Below are positions 1-9,864 of a stretch of DNA of 64,000 bases, piece after piece (position 1 is the stretch's first letter; every line of letters begins with the position of its first letter). The notes under the pieces were generated by a model. The model was not told where the DNA came from. It saw nothing but the letters and a program-made list of their open reading frames with translations, and made no database searches. The translations under genes and the position numbers were made by a program. The DNA comes from Parapedobacter koreensis (lineage in GTDB: Bacteria; Bacteroidota; Bacteroidia; Sphingobacteriales; Sphingobacteriaceae), in contig NZ_FNZR01000010.1 in the NCBI RefSeq assembly GCF_900109365.1, positions 62,001-126,000 on the forward strand, in the 5' to 3' direction.

Positions 1-40
1 CAATTATCCGTAACGCTCCCCCCTCAACTATTGGCGTTAT

Positions 41-226
41 CTACAACTTATTAAGCCAATCGACCACTTCGTCACGTGCCTTGCCGGTCTTCTTTTGGAT
101 ACGACCGACCAATTCATCTTCCTTGCCTTCTTCATACAGCAAATCGTCATCCGTCAATTCCGCATACTGCTGTTTGACCTTCCCTTTCAACTCATTCCAA
201 TTTCCTTTTAACTTCAAGTTGCTCAT
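41..226 (-). CDS. CsbD family small stress protein
   Basis: A 61-residue, highly charged protein. The opening ([16 protein letters not shown]) and the later KTGKARDEV segment match the CsbD family, small stress-induced proteins of unknown biochemical role. The length is normal for the family. There is no signal peptide or membrane segment, so it should be cytoplasmic. It lies downstream of the OmpA-type gene on the same strand but is separated from it by a strong terminator, so it probably has its own promoter; I could not identify that promoter with confidence. Family assignment is sure, the stress role is family knowledge only. Confidence 0.9.
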   Translation of the reverse strand: MSNLKLKGNWNELKGKVKQQYAELTDDDLLYEEGKEDELVGRIQKKTGKARDEVVDWLNKL

Positions 227-306
227 AATCCAATTTTTAATTTATCTCTGATTGGTAAACAATGGGGCATTTGAAAAGTTTCGAAAAAGAGCGTTTTGAG
301 TCAAAA

Positions 307-337
307 AAAACGGCCACCTTCAACAGGTGGCCGTTTT
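307..337 (-). terminator. Rho-independent terminator of the OmpA-type gene
   Basis: A perfect 13-base inverted repeat (AAAACGGCCACCT / AGGTGGCCGTTTT) with a 5-base loop. Read on the minus strand it is followed by a run of T (the A run at 303-310). It lies just after the stop codon of the minus-strand OmpA-type gene and before csbD. Confidence 0.9.
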
Positions 338-366
338 ATTAGGCGGATTCTAAACGAAGAACCTAC

Positions 367-1758
367 TTATTTTTTGATTTCGACACGGCGGTTAAGCACG
401 CGGCCTTCTTCAGTTGCGTTTGAAGCAATCGGAGCTGATTCACCGAAAGCTTGAACGTTAACTTTAGCTGCATCTACGCCAGAGTTCACTAAGTATTGTT
501 TTACTGAATTAGCGCGATCCCTTGACAAATTCAAGTTGTAAGCTTCAGAACCTTCAGCAGAAGCGTGGCCATCCAACGTTACCGTTGCACCACTTTCCCG
601 CAATTCAGAAGACAACCGATCAAGCGTAGCATAAGATTCAGTTTTCAATACTGAGCTATCAAACTCAAACTGGATGTTCGAATAAGTAGCTGATACTGTT
701 TCTTTTACTACCGGCTCAGGGAATTTGATTGGGCAACCAGCACCATCTACTTGAGTACCAGCAGGAGTACCTGGGCACTTGTCAAATTTATCAGATACAC
801 CGTCACCATCTTCGTCACGGCTCAACTCGTCAACAAGGCCTTCCAATGTAGAAACACGTTGTTTCAACGCTTCAAGCTCGTTGCGCAATGAAGGGTCTTT
901 CAACTCGTCATACAAGGTAGACACCGGATTGTGCCAAGTCAAATCTGGTTTTGAAGAAGAACCCAAAGAGAATTCTAAACCAGCGTAAGTGTAAGAGAAC
1001 TTATCGTTCGTAGCACGGTCAAGTACTGGACCATACAACGTCTTGTCGTCTACAAAGTTCATGGTGTAACCCAAGTTCAGGGCTACGCGATCGGACAATT
1101 TGAACTTCACACCAACGCCAACAGGAATGTTAGTTGCTTTCTTGTAATCCTTATCGCCGGTCAATTCTGCACCGTCGCTGCGCTCTTGTCCCCAGTTGCC
1201 ACCATTGTCCCAAGCACCGGTAGAACCTTCAGCATCGGTATAGCCAACTGGATTGTAAGCCAATAAGCCCAAACCTACGCTTGCATAGAAATTAACTGCA
1301 TTTTCCCTTCTCAGGAAATCGATGGTTGCAAATTGGAATACACCATTGATGCTTGCAGAATACTGTACTGAAGTCTCAGCAGATTCGTATCCTGCTGGAT
1401 CTACGCCTGGCCAAGAGGTGTTATACCAAGTTTTAGCACCGCCTTCGTTATGGGCGAAAATGCGTCCACGGTTTACATTACCTTCTAATCCAAACCAGTT
1501 TGAGAATTGCTTGCGGAGTGAAATTCCATAGTACTCACGAAGCTTATATTCAAAAAGACCCAATTCCTTGCCAAAAGAATTAGAACCACCGATAAGCACC
1601 GATGGCGTAGTAAAACCACCATTAACGCCAATTGTCCACGTCCTGTATTGGGATCTTCCTCCAAATACAGTCGGCTCCTGAGCTTGTGCTGTTTCAGCAA
1701 ACCCTAAGGCCGCAACGAGCGAGCAAGCAACCGCCGTTTTGATTGTAGAATAATTCAT
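367..1758 (-). CDS. OmpA family outer membrane protein
   Basis: 463 residues. A signal peptide of about 26 residues (cut after AETAQA) is followed by a beta-barrel-type region to about residue 270. A short coiled coil (about 285-315) and a DxDxDG calcium-binding linker (DEDGDGVSDKFDKCP) come next. The C-terminal OmpA peptidoglycan-binding domain (about 355-463) contains FEFDSS, LDGHAS and the closing NRRVEI. It is expected to be an abundant protein tying the outer membrane to peptidoglycan. It has its own consensus promoter upstream and a strong terminator downstream, so it is a single-gene unit. Confidence 0.95.
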   Translation of the reverse strand: MNYSTIKTAVACSLVAALGFAETAQAQEPTVFGGRSQYRTWTIGVNGGFTTPSVLIGGSNSFGKELGLFEYKLREYYGISLRKQFSNWFGLEGNVNRGRIFAHNEGGAKTWYNTSWPGVDPAGYESAETSVQYSASINGVFQFATIDFLRRENAVNFYASVGLGLLAYNPVGYTDAEGSTGAWDNGGNWGQERSDGAELTGDKDYKKATNIPVGVGVKFKLSDRVALNLGYTMNFVDDKTLYGPVLDRATNDKFSYTYAGLEFSLGSSSKPDLTWHNPVSTLYDELKDPSLRNELEALKQRVSTLEGLVDELSRDEDGDGVSDKFDKCPGTPAGTQVDGAGCPIKFPEPVVKETVSATYSNIQFEFDSSVLKTESYATLDRLSSELRESGATVTLDGHASAEGSEAYNLNLSRDRANSVKQYLVNSGVDAAKVNVQAFGESAPIASNATEEGRVLNRRVEIKK

Positions 1759-2174
1759 ACTCTGTTTTTTTAAGGTTAAAAATTTTTAATTGTCTAATTT
1801 CTCGCAAAAATAACCAATAGTTTGATTCACGCAATATTTGCAAATACTATTCCAGTTTTTTCTTTTTTTTATGATTTTATAAAAAAAACGGGGCGTGAAT
1901 AGCCGCTAAATCATAAAAAAAAGAACTTATCTATTTACTATACAGCTATTTATATAGGCCCCCTGGCTTTGTTGAAACCGAATCCGTTCATCCAGCTGTC
2001 TTGTCTCTTGCATGAAAAGCCTTGGAGCACCTGATACTTCACCTACAATTCAACCTCCAGCATGTCCTTTTTAATGGTCAGTCAGGCAAAAAACGTTGTA
2101 AATGTATCAATTAATCATCTTGTTTCCTAAAAAAAACAAAAGTTTTATTTCAGTCTGCCTATTGCCTTTTTTCA
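1759..2174. other. Intergenic region upstream of the OmpA-type gene
   Basis: About 416 bases without a supported gene. The part next to the OmpA-type gene holds its promoter, and the mRNA leader is AT-rich. The rest (about 1860-2170) contains A/T runs and no convincing ORF, RNA gene or hairpin terminator for the phosphate-transporter operon. Confidence 0.6.
1805..1834 (-). promoter_or_regulatory. Bacteroidota-type promoter of the OmpA-type gene
   Basis: On the minus strand TTG (1832-1834), a 19-base spacer, then TATTTTTG (1805-1812), matching the Bacteroidota -33/-7 consensus with TAnnTTTG. It ends about 46 bases before the start codon, and an ATTTGCAAAT palindrome lies just upstream. Confidence 0.7.
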
Positions 2175-3185
2175 TTAAAACAAGTAATGGATGACGGTAT
2201 AGGTAATGCCGGCTAAAATCGCTGACACCGGGATGGTCAGAATCCATGCCCACAATAGGCTTATGGTGACCCCCCATCTTACTGCTGAAACGCGCTTCAC
2301 TACCCCTACGCCAATGATGGATCCCGTAATGGTATGTGTGGTAGATACCGGGATACCGAAATGCTCCGTAATTCCTAATGTCACCGCCGCCGCGGTTTCT
2401 GCCCCTACACCTTCCAAAGCCGTTACCTTTGTGATTTTGGTTCCCATGGTCTTTACGATTTTCCACCCACCGCTCATTGTACCCAAAGCAATGGCCGAAT
2501 AACAGGCGAGCGGTATCCATTCGGGCATGGAATCTCCGGATTGCAGATAACCTCCAGCCACCATGGCAACGAAGATGATACCCATCACTTTCTGGGCGTC
2601 ATTGCCACCATGGGCAAAGCTTAATGCCGCGGAGGAAACCAATTGAAGTTTTCTAAACCACCATTCGGCAACAGCAGGCCTGGCTCGTTTGGAAATATTG
2701 ATGATAATTAACGTTATAATCACGGCGATAAACATACCGATTAATGGCGCGAGCACGATAAATGAGATAATCTGCAATGTCGCGCCTACGTTTATCGCGC
2801 CTATGGCGCTATCGCCCAAAATAAAAGCATGCGCCATTCCGGCCCCCGCAAAACCACCGATCAATGTATGGGAAGAACTGGAAGGAACACCATAATACCA
2901 AGTAAACAAATTCCATCCAATGGCAGCCATCAGTCCCGCAAATATCACCTCCAGGGTAATGTACTCTTCCAATACCGTTTTGGCTATCGTATTGGCTACC
3001 TTATGATCCGTGAAGTAAAAATAGGCCGCAAAATTGAAGGCTGCTGCCCACAACACGGCTTGGAAAGGCGATAATACCTTGGTAGAAACAATTGTTGCAA
3101 TAGAATTGGCGGCATCATGAAACCCATTGATGTAATCAAATGCAATGGCGAGGATGATGACAATGACCAATAGCGTGGTGACCAT
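2175..3185 (-). CDS. PiT family inorganic phosphate transporter
   Basis: 336 residues, almost all hydrophobic, with about ten membrane segments. Both halves carry the PiT signature: GFHDAANSIAT near the N-terminus and FAHGGNDAQKVMGI in the second half. PiT proteins are low-affinity phosphate symporters of the inner membrane. The gene follows the DUF47 gene by 20 bases on the same strand, the usual PhoU-like/PiT pairing, so the two are probably co-transcribed. The length is at the short end of the family but nothing looks missing. Confidence 0.93.
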   Translation of the reverse strand: MVTTLLVIVIILAIAFDYINGFHDAANSIATIVSTKVLSPFQAVLWAAAFNFAAYFYFTDHKVANTIAKTVLEEYITLEVIFAGLMAAIGWNLFTWYYGVPSSSSHTLIGGFAGAGMAHAFILGDSAIGAINVGATLQIISFIVLAPLIGMFIAVIITLIIINISKRARPAVAEWWFRKLQLVSSAALSFAHGGNDAQKVMGIIFVAMVAGGYLQSGDSMPEWIPLACYSAIALGTMSGGWKIVKTMGTKITKVTALEGVGAETAAAVTLGITEHFGIPVSTTHTITGSIIGVGVVKRVSAVRWGVTISLLWAWILTIPVSAILAGITYTVIHYLF

Positions 3186-3205
3186 ATGCGCTGCGAATTA
3201 CTGAT

Positions 3206-3874
3206 TTAGGCGTTTTTCACTAAAATGCTTTCCAATACATTGGCGACGTCTTCGCATTTATCGGTAGCCGTTTCCATGGCAGACAACACCTCTTTATATT
3301 TAATAAGCGCGATGGCATCTTTTTCAAATTCAAACAACTCCCCTACGGCCTTATCAAAAATATAGTCCGCTTTATTTTCAATACTATTGATACGCACACA
3401 GGAATCCGTAATATTTCGGATATTCTTTAAATTGCGCAGCTCGTGTACCGCTTTGGCGACGTCTTCTGTGGCCTCCAAAATCAAATCCGCCATCTCGATA
3501 ATGGGATCCGTGATTTTTTCCAGTTTATATAATTCAATCCGGTTAGAAGACCCGTGGATAAAATCTGCTACGTCATCCAACGAGCTGGTCAATGTGTGAA
3601 TATCTTCTCGATCAAACGGCGTAATGAAATTTTTCCCCAATTCCAAGTGTATCTGGTGCGAAATATCGTCGCCACGGTGTTCTAAATCTTCAATTTTCCG
3701 GGTAAGTTCTTTTCGCTTACCGGGATCCGAGAGGTTCACCAGTTCTTTCAGCAATTTCGCCATGTCGATGAGATTACTACTGGCTTGTTCAAACAATGGA
3801 AAGAATTTCTTGTCTTTGGGAACAAAATACTGGAATATGCTATTAAGCGACATAGAACAAAATATTTTCTGCAA
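3206..3874 (-). CDS. DUF47 family (PhoU-like) phosphate transport accessory protein
   Basis: 222 residues, all-helical and charged, with the DUF47 pattern (FFPLFEQASSNL, LEHRGDDISHQI, DREDIHTLTSSLDDVADFI). DUF47 proteins are PhoU relatives encoded beside PiT transporters and are thought to control them. Here the gene directly precedes the PiT gene. The first Met is at 3874; a second Met (MSLNSIFQYF) seven residues later is the more likely true start, because family members begin with a similar sequence. Confidence 0.88.
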   Translation of the reverse strand: MQKIFCSMSLNSIFQYFVPKDKKFFPLFEQASSNLIDMAKLLKELVNLSDPGKRKELTRKIEDLEHRGDDISHQIHLELGKNFITPFDREDIHTLTSSLDDVADFIHGSSNRIELYKLEKITDPIIEMADLILEATEDVAKAVHELRNLKNIRNITDSCVRINSIENKADYIFDKAVGELFEFEKDAIALIKYKEVLSAMETATDKCEDVANVLESILVKNA

Positions 3875-3942
3875 AAATATGATGTTAATGTTAACTTAAT
3901 GTTAATTAACAAGCCACACTGCATTAAACCTTTCCGTTCGAT

Positions 3943-4980
3943 TTAAATCGTGAGCTTCACTTTTTCCAGCGTAAAGGCAAACGTAGTTCCTACTCCCTCC
4001 GTACTGCGCACGTTGATGGTTTGTTGGTGTGCCTCGATAATGTGTTTTACAATAGAAAGCCCCAGCCCCGAGCCTCCGATTTTACGCGACCGGCTTTTAT
4101 CGGTTCGGTAGAACCGTTCAAAAACCCTAGGTAAGTTCTTTTCTTCAATGCCAATGCCGTCATCGGTCACTTCTACCAATACGGTTTCAAACAATTCATA
4201 AATCCGGACATTCGTCTCCCCTTTGGTTTTGCCATATTTAAATGAATTGTCGATAAGGTTGACAAATACCTGCCGTATTTTTTCCCGATCTGCCCGCACC
4301 ATCATTGGATGCTGATATTTTTCTTTGAACACCAAGGTGATATCGTGCATACCTGCCTTATCTTCCATGGACTCCAATACTTCTTTGATAAGCGCTACCA
4401 AATCAAACCTTTCATAGTTAATCGGTATTTGGCCGCTCTCAAGCTTCGAGATTTCATCCAAATCCTTGATGAGAAATGTCAACCTGTCAAGATTTTGGGA
4501 AGCCTTCATTAAAAACTGCGTCGCCAATTCCGGGTCTTCCAGCATCATGCCGTCTTGCAATGCATCCACATAACCCTGAATGGCAAAAAGTGGTGTTTTA
4601 AACTCATGGGAAATATTGGCAAGAAATTCACGCCTGAACCGCTCCTGTTCTTTCAACGTATCGATTTCTTTCTTTTTTTCCTTCGCCCAGTCCCTTACCT
4701 GTTGTTCCACGTCATTGATGGGATCATCGCTCATCTTCTCGCCCAGCGCTTCTTTCAGATCTTTACCCAGTTTAAGGTTGTGAATGAGCTTATAAATAAG
4801 CTTTATCTTGTTGTAGATGTATCGTTGAAACAGGTAGTAAAACGCCAGAAAACTGATGGTCAACGATATCGCGAAGGTGACGAAAAAATGCTGCCAGCTG
4901 TGCTGAAAATAAAAATTCACACAGGCGATGGAAAGTCCCACTGCAAATGCATTGATAAAAACGAGTAAGATAAATCTCAT
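3943..4980 (-). CDS. PhoR-like sensor histidine kinase
   Basis: 345 residues. Two membrane segments (about 4-24 and 32-53) are followed by a linker, a HisKA domain with the phospho-acceptor His125 in FLANISHEFKTP, and an ATPase domain. The ATPase domain shows an N box (VNLIDNSFKYG), DDGIGI and GGSGLGLSIVKH. The architecture and its place beside phosphate-uptake genes resemble PhoR, but there is no response regulator gene next to it and the periplasmic loop is tiny. The stimulus is therefore unproven. It lies 15 bases after the phosphatidylserine decarboxylase gene. Confidence 0.88.
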   Translation of the reverse strand: MRFILLVFINAFAVGLSIACVNFYFQHSWQHFFVTFAISLTISFLAFYYLFQRYIYNKIKLIYKLIHNLKLGKDLKEALGEKMSDDPINDVEQQVRDWAKEKKKEIDTLKEQERFRREFLANISHEFKTPLFAIQGYVDALQDGMMLEDPELATQFLMKASQNLDRLTFLIKDLDEISKLESGQIPINYERFDLVALIKEVLESMEDKAGMHDITLVFKEKYQHPMMVRADREKIRQVFVNLIDNSFKYGKTKGETNVRIYELFETVLVEVTDDGIGIEEKNLPRVFERFYRTDKSRSRKIGGSGLGLSIVKHIIEAHQQTINVRSTEGVGTTFAFTLEKVKLTI

Positions 4981-4995
4981 GACAACAATAAATCG

Positions 4996-5655
4996 CTATG
5001 CAAAGCGCCCTAATACTGTAAGTCCACCGGAGACGTTGTCACCGATTTTCACATCGACCTGGGTGCCCAGCGGCAAAAAAACGTCCACCCTGGAGCCAAA
5101 CTTAATAAATCCGAATTCTTCGCCTTGCTTTACTTCCACGCCTTCCTGTACATACCATACGATCCGTCGTGCCATTGCACCAGCAATCTGACGGAAAAGA
5201 ATTTCTTTTCCCGTATGCGTCCGCACGGCAATGCTTGTCCGTTCATTCAATGTTGATGATTTGGGATGCCAAGCCACCAAATATTTACCGGGATGGTAGC
5301 GAAAGAAACTGACGATTCCGCATACTGGATTACGGTTGATATGCACATTGACGGGCGACATGAAAATAGACACTTGTAGGCGTTTGTCCTTAAAGTATTC
5401 GGATTCTTCGGTTTCTTCGATGACCACTACTTTCCCGTCTGCCGGGCACAGGATCAGTTTTTCATCGGTAATAATGCGTCTTTTGGGGTTTCTAAAAAAC
5501 TGCAAAATCGCCACCAATAGCACGAAAGAAAGGACGTAAATCGTCCATATGACGAATCTGTTATCTGGAATGAAATAGTGGGCCAATGCATTGGCCACAA
5601 AAATGACCAAGACGACGATTGCGATGCTGGTATATCCTTCTTTATGAATGGTCAT
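4996..5655 (-). CDS. Phosphatidylserine decarboxylase family protein
   Basis: 219 residues. Two N-terminal membrane segments (about 10-28 and 35-50) are followed by the decarboxylase domain with CPADGKVV, MSPVNVHINRNPV and a C-terminal FGSRVD. In this short, archaeal-type subfamily the Gly-Ser there marks the self-cleavage point giving the pyruvoyl group. The enzyme converts phosphatidylserine to phosphatidylethanolamine at the inner membrane. It sits between the MORN-repeat gene and the histidine kinase gene on the same strand. Confidence 0.9.
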   Translation of the reverse strand: MTIHKEGYTSIAIVVLVIFVANALAHYFIPDNRFVIWTIYVLSFVLLVAILQFFRNPKRRIITDEKLILCPADGKVVVIEETEESEYFKDKRLQVSIFMSPVNVHINRNPVCGIVSFFRYHPGKYLVAWHPKSSTLNERTSIAVRTHTGKEILFRQIAGAMARRIVWYVQEGVEVKQGEEFGFIKFGSRVDVFLPLGTQVDVKIGDNVSGGLTVLGRFA

Positions 5656-5712
5656 GCGTCAAAATTAGTAGGCAAACTTAGCCAAACTTGTGTTCATGTG
5701 CAAGTATTCACA

Positions 5713-6849
5713 TCATATCCCCTTTTCACGCTGGATGGTGACATTATAAAACCGCAATTTACGTTCGGCAGCATCGGGAAATGCCTCCATAGTGACGGTA
5801 AGTTTGTCATCAATATACGCGCCATCTGCGTAAGAAGGAAACCAAAAGCTGACCCAACTGAGCCCTGCCAATAGCAAATCAGCATACTGCTTTTGGCCAA
5901 ATGTAGCCTCCATTTCGGCCCTTTCCGGTGCACCATTTTTCCTCACTACAATTGAAAACTCGATTTGCACCGGATCAGGCATTTCGTCTAATTCGCCATC
6001 AAACCATTCTTCCAAATGTTCGCTTAAATAATTTGTAAAACCGCTATATTCATCAATTGTGCAGCCTTTTCCGATCATCAAGTCTGCACGGACAAAAAAG
6101 GACGTCGGCAGTATGCCGTATTTCGGGGCATCGTGAAACTCCCTATCTTCATAGGTCTCATATCCCCGTATAAACCTACCCTTTTGGTACAATTCATGCC
6201 CCGCTCCTTCCGTATTCCCATCCTCAAATAGATATGTTATCGTCCAAACCCCATCGGGAAACCCGTCCACCACTTTCCCCTTGCGGCTGTAGCGCATGTA
6301 GCCGAACGGATTGTAACCATCCGTATCTATGGCAAAATCATACCGCCCGTTTCCGTCAACGACGCGCTGCCTTCCCCGTTGATCCCAAAAATTACGAATC
6401 AAGACCTTTTCATCGTCATACATCACTTCAAGTAGTGGTTTTCCATCCGGGTAGTAATATTTCCATAGTCCCCGTGGCCTGTCCTGCATGTAGGAAACTT
6501 CCCACTTTAATTGCCCGTTGGGATGATAGGCTTTAAATGCCCCGTCCTTCTTGCCATTGCGGTAATTTCCCCGTAAAATGGCCCTGCCCCAATTATTGAA
6601 GTCTGTAAATTCCCCTACAAACACCTGCGCCTCAAAGTCATATGCTGCAACACGCTCTATTGCCTTGAACTGGCAGTCTTTATCGGCGAGAAAATAATGG
6701 TCATCATAGAAAAAGCGAGTCATTCCATGTGGCGCTTTTTCATAGTATATCGGTTTAGCCGGTACCGTATCCCGGTCATTTGCAAAGGTCACTTGCGGAA
6801 CAAGCAACATCAAGCCTATCAGCAACCGCCCTATAAGTTGATTATCCAT
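5713..6849 (-). CDS. Secreted MORN-repeat protein with TonB-C-like end
   Basis: 378 residues with a signal peptide of about 23 residues. The middle (about 90-160) has MORN/YwqK-type repeats of the form GxYxNGKKDGxFKxYHPNGQLKWE and GLWKYYYPDGKPL. The C-terminal part (about 290-365: VQIEFSIVVRKNGAPE, later WFPSYADG) resembles the TonB C-terminal fold found in many Bacteroidota envelope proteins. The function is unknown; an envelope location is inferred from the signal peptide. The gene starts 9 bases after polA and is probably co-transcribed with it. Confidence 0.7.
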   Translation of the reverse strand: MDNQLIGRLLIGLMLLVPQVTFANDRDTVPAKPIYYEKAPHGMTRFFYDDHYFLADKDCQFKAIERVAAYDFEAQVFVGEFTDFNNWGRAILRGNYRNGKKDGAFKAYHPNGQLKWEVSYMQDRPRGLWKYYYPDGKPLLEVMYDDEKVLIRNFWDQRGRQRVVDGNGRYDFAIDTDGYNPFGYMRYSRKGKVVDGFPDGVWTITYLFEDGNTEGAGHELYQKGRFIRGYETYEDREFHDAPKYGILPTSFFVRADLMIGKGCTIDEYSGFTNYLSEHLEEWFDGELDEMPDPVQIEFSIVVRKNGAPERAEMEATFGQKQYADLLLAGLSWVSFWFPSYADGAYIDDKLTVTMEAFPDAAERKLRFYNVTIQREKGI

Positions 6850-6858
6850 GTTCTATCA

Positions 6859-9660
6859 TCAATGTGCTTCCAGCCAATTTCGTCCCACACCCAGCTCCAC
6901 CACAATAGGTACAGACATCGCCAATGCGTTTTTCATGTGATCCTCCACAAGCTCTTTGAAAACAGCCACCTCACTATCCGGCACATCAAAGACCAATTCA
7001 TCATGCACTTGCATCGTCATTTTCCCCTGTAGGCCATGCCGATGGATGGCCTGATGGATACCGATCATGGCTACCTTAATCATATCCGCCGCTGAGCCCT
7101 GAATGGGCGCATTGATGGCATTTCGCTCAGCAAAGCCCCGTACCGTCTGATTCGCCGAATTGATGTCTCTCAGGTAGCGCCGCCGCCTGAGCAACGTTTC
7201 CACGTAGCCGTTTTCCTTGGCAAAATTGATGGTATCATTCATGTATTTTTTGATACCGGGATATTGCGCAAAATACTGGTCAATGATTTGCGCTGCTTCC
7301 ATGCGCGGGATGCCCAGGTTTTGTGATAGCCCAAAGGCCGACTGGCCATAGATAATGCCAAAATTAACCGCCTTGGCATTCCGGCGCTGCTCAGCGGTCA
7401 CCTGCTCCAGGGGCACACCGTATACCTTTGCCGCCGTGGCACGATGCACATCCAGCCCTTTGGCAAAAGCGTCCAGCATACCTTCGTCACCACTCATGTG
7501 GGCCACGAGACGCAGTTCGATTTGCGAATAGTCCGCAGACAGGATCACGTGATCATCGCCCCTTGGGATAAATGCCTTCCGCACTTCGCGCCCGCGCTCC
7601 GTCCGAATGGGGATATTCTGCAAGTTAGGATTGGTCGAGCTGAGCCTCCCTGTAGCCGCCACCGCTTGGTTATAAGACGTATGTACCCGGCCCGTCGCTG
7701 GATTGACCATCATGGGCAAGGCGTCTACATAAGTCGATTTGAGCTTCTGCAGTTGCCTGAACTCCAAAATATCCTTTACAATATCACTTTTTGTGGCAAG
7801 GGTCAATAAGACATCCTCTCCCGTCTTATATTGCCCTGTTTTTGTTTTCTTGGCTTTTGGATCAAGCTGTAATTTTTCAAAGAGCACCTCGCCTAATTGC
7901 TTGGGCGATGCGATATTAAACCGCACACCCGCCTTTTGATAAATAGTCTTCTCGATGTCCGCAATATCCGTTGCCAAGATTGCCGAAAGTTGCTGGAGCA
8001 CGGGCAAATCAATATTGACACCGCATTGTTCCATCTCGGCAAGCACGTAAATCAGCGGAAATTCGACCTTTTGGGCAAGTTCCATCGCTTCTGCCTTTTC
8101 CAATAGCGGCTCGAATACCGCTTTCAATTGCAAGGTGATGTCCGCATCTTCAGCCGCATACTCTTTGATGGTTTCCATATCCACATCCTGCATATTGCCC
8201 TGGTTCTTGCCCCTTGGGCCAATCAGATCGGTAATCGGAATGGGCGTATAGCCCAAGTAATTTTCCGCCAGCACGTCCATGCCGTGGCGGGTGTCCGGAT
8301 CGATGAGGTAGTGCGCCAGCATGGTATCGAAAAGCGCTCCTTTCACTGTGATATCATAACGCGCCAACAGCAAGATATCAAACTTGATATTCTGTCCGAT
8401 CTTCTCAATAGCTTCATTCTCAAACACAGGCTTGAAATATTCCAGGATACGCAGGCTGCCTTCCTGATCTGGAGGTGTGGGTACATACCAAGCCTTGCCT
8501 GGCTCTATGGCAAATGAAAAACCTACGATATCCGCTGCATTGGCGTCTGTCCCGGTAGTTTCCGTATCAAAACAAAAGAACCGTTGCCGTGACAGCAGGG
8601 CCGCCAACTCCTGCTGCAAAGCCGGAGTATCCACAAGTATATATTCATGGGGCGTGTTGTGTACGCTCTTCCCGGCGGCCGGCGGTACATATTCCACGGC
8701 AGCGGCAGATAGGCCGTTATTATCCGCGGCCACGTTACCAAACAGGTCCATCTGGGTACCTGCTGCAGATTTTACATCCAGCACGTTAAACGCTTCACCA
8801 AATACACGCTTGCCCAACGTGCGGAACTCCAACTCAGCAAATAAAGGCTCCAGCGCCTCCTTATCAGGTTCGCGGATCGCCAATGTCCCTTCATCCAATT
8901 CAATAGGGACATCAAGCTGGATTGTGGCCAATTTTTTCGAGATCAGCCCTTGTTCAGCAAATGTTTCCAGATTTTCACGCTGCTTTCCCTTGAGCTGATC
9001 CGTGTTGGCCAATAGGTTTTCCATCGAACCAAAACGCTTAATCAGGTCTTTCGCTGTCTTTTCTCCGATTCCCGGGATTCCCGGGATGTTGTCTACCGCA
9101 TCCCCCCAAAGTCCCAAGATATCAATGACCTGTTTCACATCAGTCACTTCCCATTTTTCCAGAATCTCTTTTACACCCAATACTTCCGCCCCATTTCCCA
9201 GCCGCGCGGGTTTATAGATAAAGATATTGTCTGATACGAGCTGGCCAAAGTCTTTATCGGGTGTCATGCAATACACGGCATACCCTTTTTCTTCCGCCTG
9301 TTTTGCCAATGTACCAATAATATCGTCTGCCTCGTAGCCATCAAGCGTGATAATGGGCATATTAAACCCTTCAACCAGTTTAAAGACAAAGGGAATTGCG
9401 GCCGCCAAATCCTCCGGGATTGCCTGCCTATTTGCCTTATAGGATTCAAACTCGATATGCCTATTGGTGGGTGCCATGGTGTCAAATACAACGGCTATAT
9501 GGGTTGGTTGTTGCGTGCGCAGCAATTCAAGCAACGTATTCGCAAATCCAAATATGGCCGATGTATTAAATCCGGTAGACGTAATCCTTGGCGTCTTACT
9601 CAATGCGAAATAAGCCCTGTAGATCAAGGCCATTCCATCTAAAAGAAATAGTTTTTTCAT
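6859..9660 (-). CDS. polA: DNA polymerase I
   Basis: 933 residues with the three expected parts. The 5'-3' exonuclease domain (1-290) has DGMALIYRAYFA and GIPGIGEKTA. The 3'-5' exonuclease domain (about 335-540) has FDTETTG and keeps the proofreading acidic residues. The polymerase domain (about 560-933) has motif A DYSQIELR, the O-helix RRNAKAVNFGIIYG and motif C VHDELVF. It fills gaps after primer removal and excision repair. It is the first gene of a minus-strand run and is divergent from rsgA. Confidence 0.97.
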   Translation of the reverse strand: MKKLFLLDGMALIYRAYFALSKTPRITSTGFNTSAIFGFANTLLELLRTQQPTHIAVVFDTMAPTNRHIEFESYKANRQAIPEDLAAAIPFVFKLVEGFNMPIITLDGYEADDIIGTLAKQAEEKGYAVYCMTPDKDFGQLVSDNIFIYKPARLGNGAEVLGVKEILEKWEVTDVKQVIDILGLWGDAVDNIPGIPGIGEKTAKDLIKRFGSMENLLANTDQLKGKQRENLETFAEQGLISKKLATIQLDVPIELDEGTLAIREPDKEALEPLFAELEFRTLGKRVFGEAFNVLDVKSAAGTQMDLFGNVAADNNGLSAAAVEYVPPAAGKSVHNTPHEYILVDTPALQQELAALLSRQRFFCFDTETTGTDANAADIVGFSFAIEPGKAWYVPTPPDQEGSLRILEYFKPVFENEAIEKIGQNIKFDILLLARYDITVKGALFDTMLAHYLIDPDTRHGMDVLAENYLGYTPIPITDLIGPRGKNQGNMQDVDMETIKEYAAEDADITLQLKAVFEPLLEKAEAMELAQKVEFPLIYVLAEMEQCGVNIDLPVLQQLSAILATDIADIEKTIYQKAGVRFNIASPKQLGEVLFEKLQLDPKAKKTKTGQYKTGEDVLLTLATKSDIVKDILEFRQLQKLKSTYVDALPMMVNPATGRVHTSYNQAVAATGRLSSTNPNLQNIPIRTERGREVRKAFIPRGDDHVILSADYSQIELRLVAHMSGDEGMLDAFAKGLDVHRATAAKVYGVPLEQVTAEQRRNAKAVNFGIIYGQSAFGLSQNLGIPRMEAAQIIDQYFAQYPGIKKYMNDTINFAKENGYVETLLRRRRYLRDINSANQTVRGFAERNAINAPIQGSAADMIKVAMIGIHQAIHRHGLQGKMTMQVHDELVFDVPDSEVAVFKELVEDHMKNALAMSVPIVVELGVGRNWLEAH

Positions 9661-9783
9661 CCAAATAATTTGTCTTTAAGTGGCGGCGAAGCTTATTTGC
9701 CTATCGGCAGACAGGCCTTAGCCGTTGACCACTTTTTAGCGGCAGTTCGTACAATTTCACCCAAAAGCACGTTGGCGTGGTTA

Positions 9784-9791
9784 CAAAGATA
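9784..9791 (-). promoter_or_regulatory. Possible -7 box upstream of polA
   Basis: TATCTTTG on the minus strand fits TAnnTTTG. No clear -33 TTG lies at the right distance, and the box is about 125 bases from the polA start, so the call is weak. Confidence 0.3.
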
Positions 9792-9864
9792 GGGATATTG
9801 TGGTTTTTTTTCCGACTTTTGTACCAATGACGATATGCACGTTAGCACATAATTTCGCACCCAA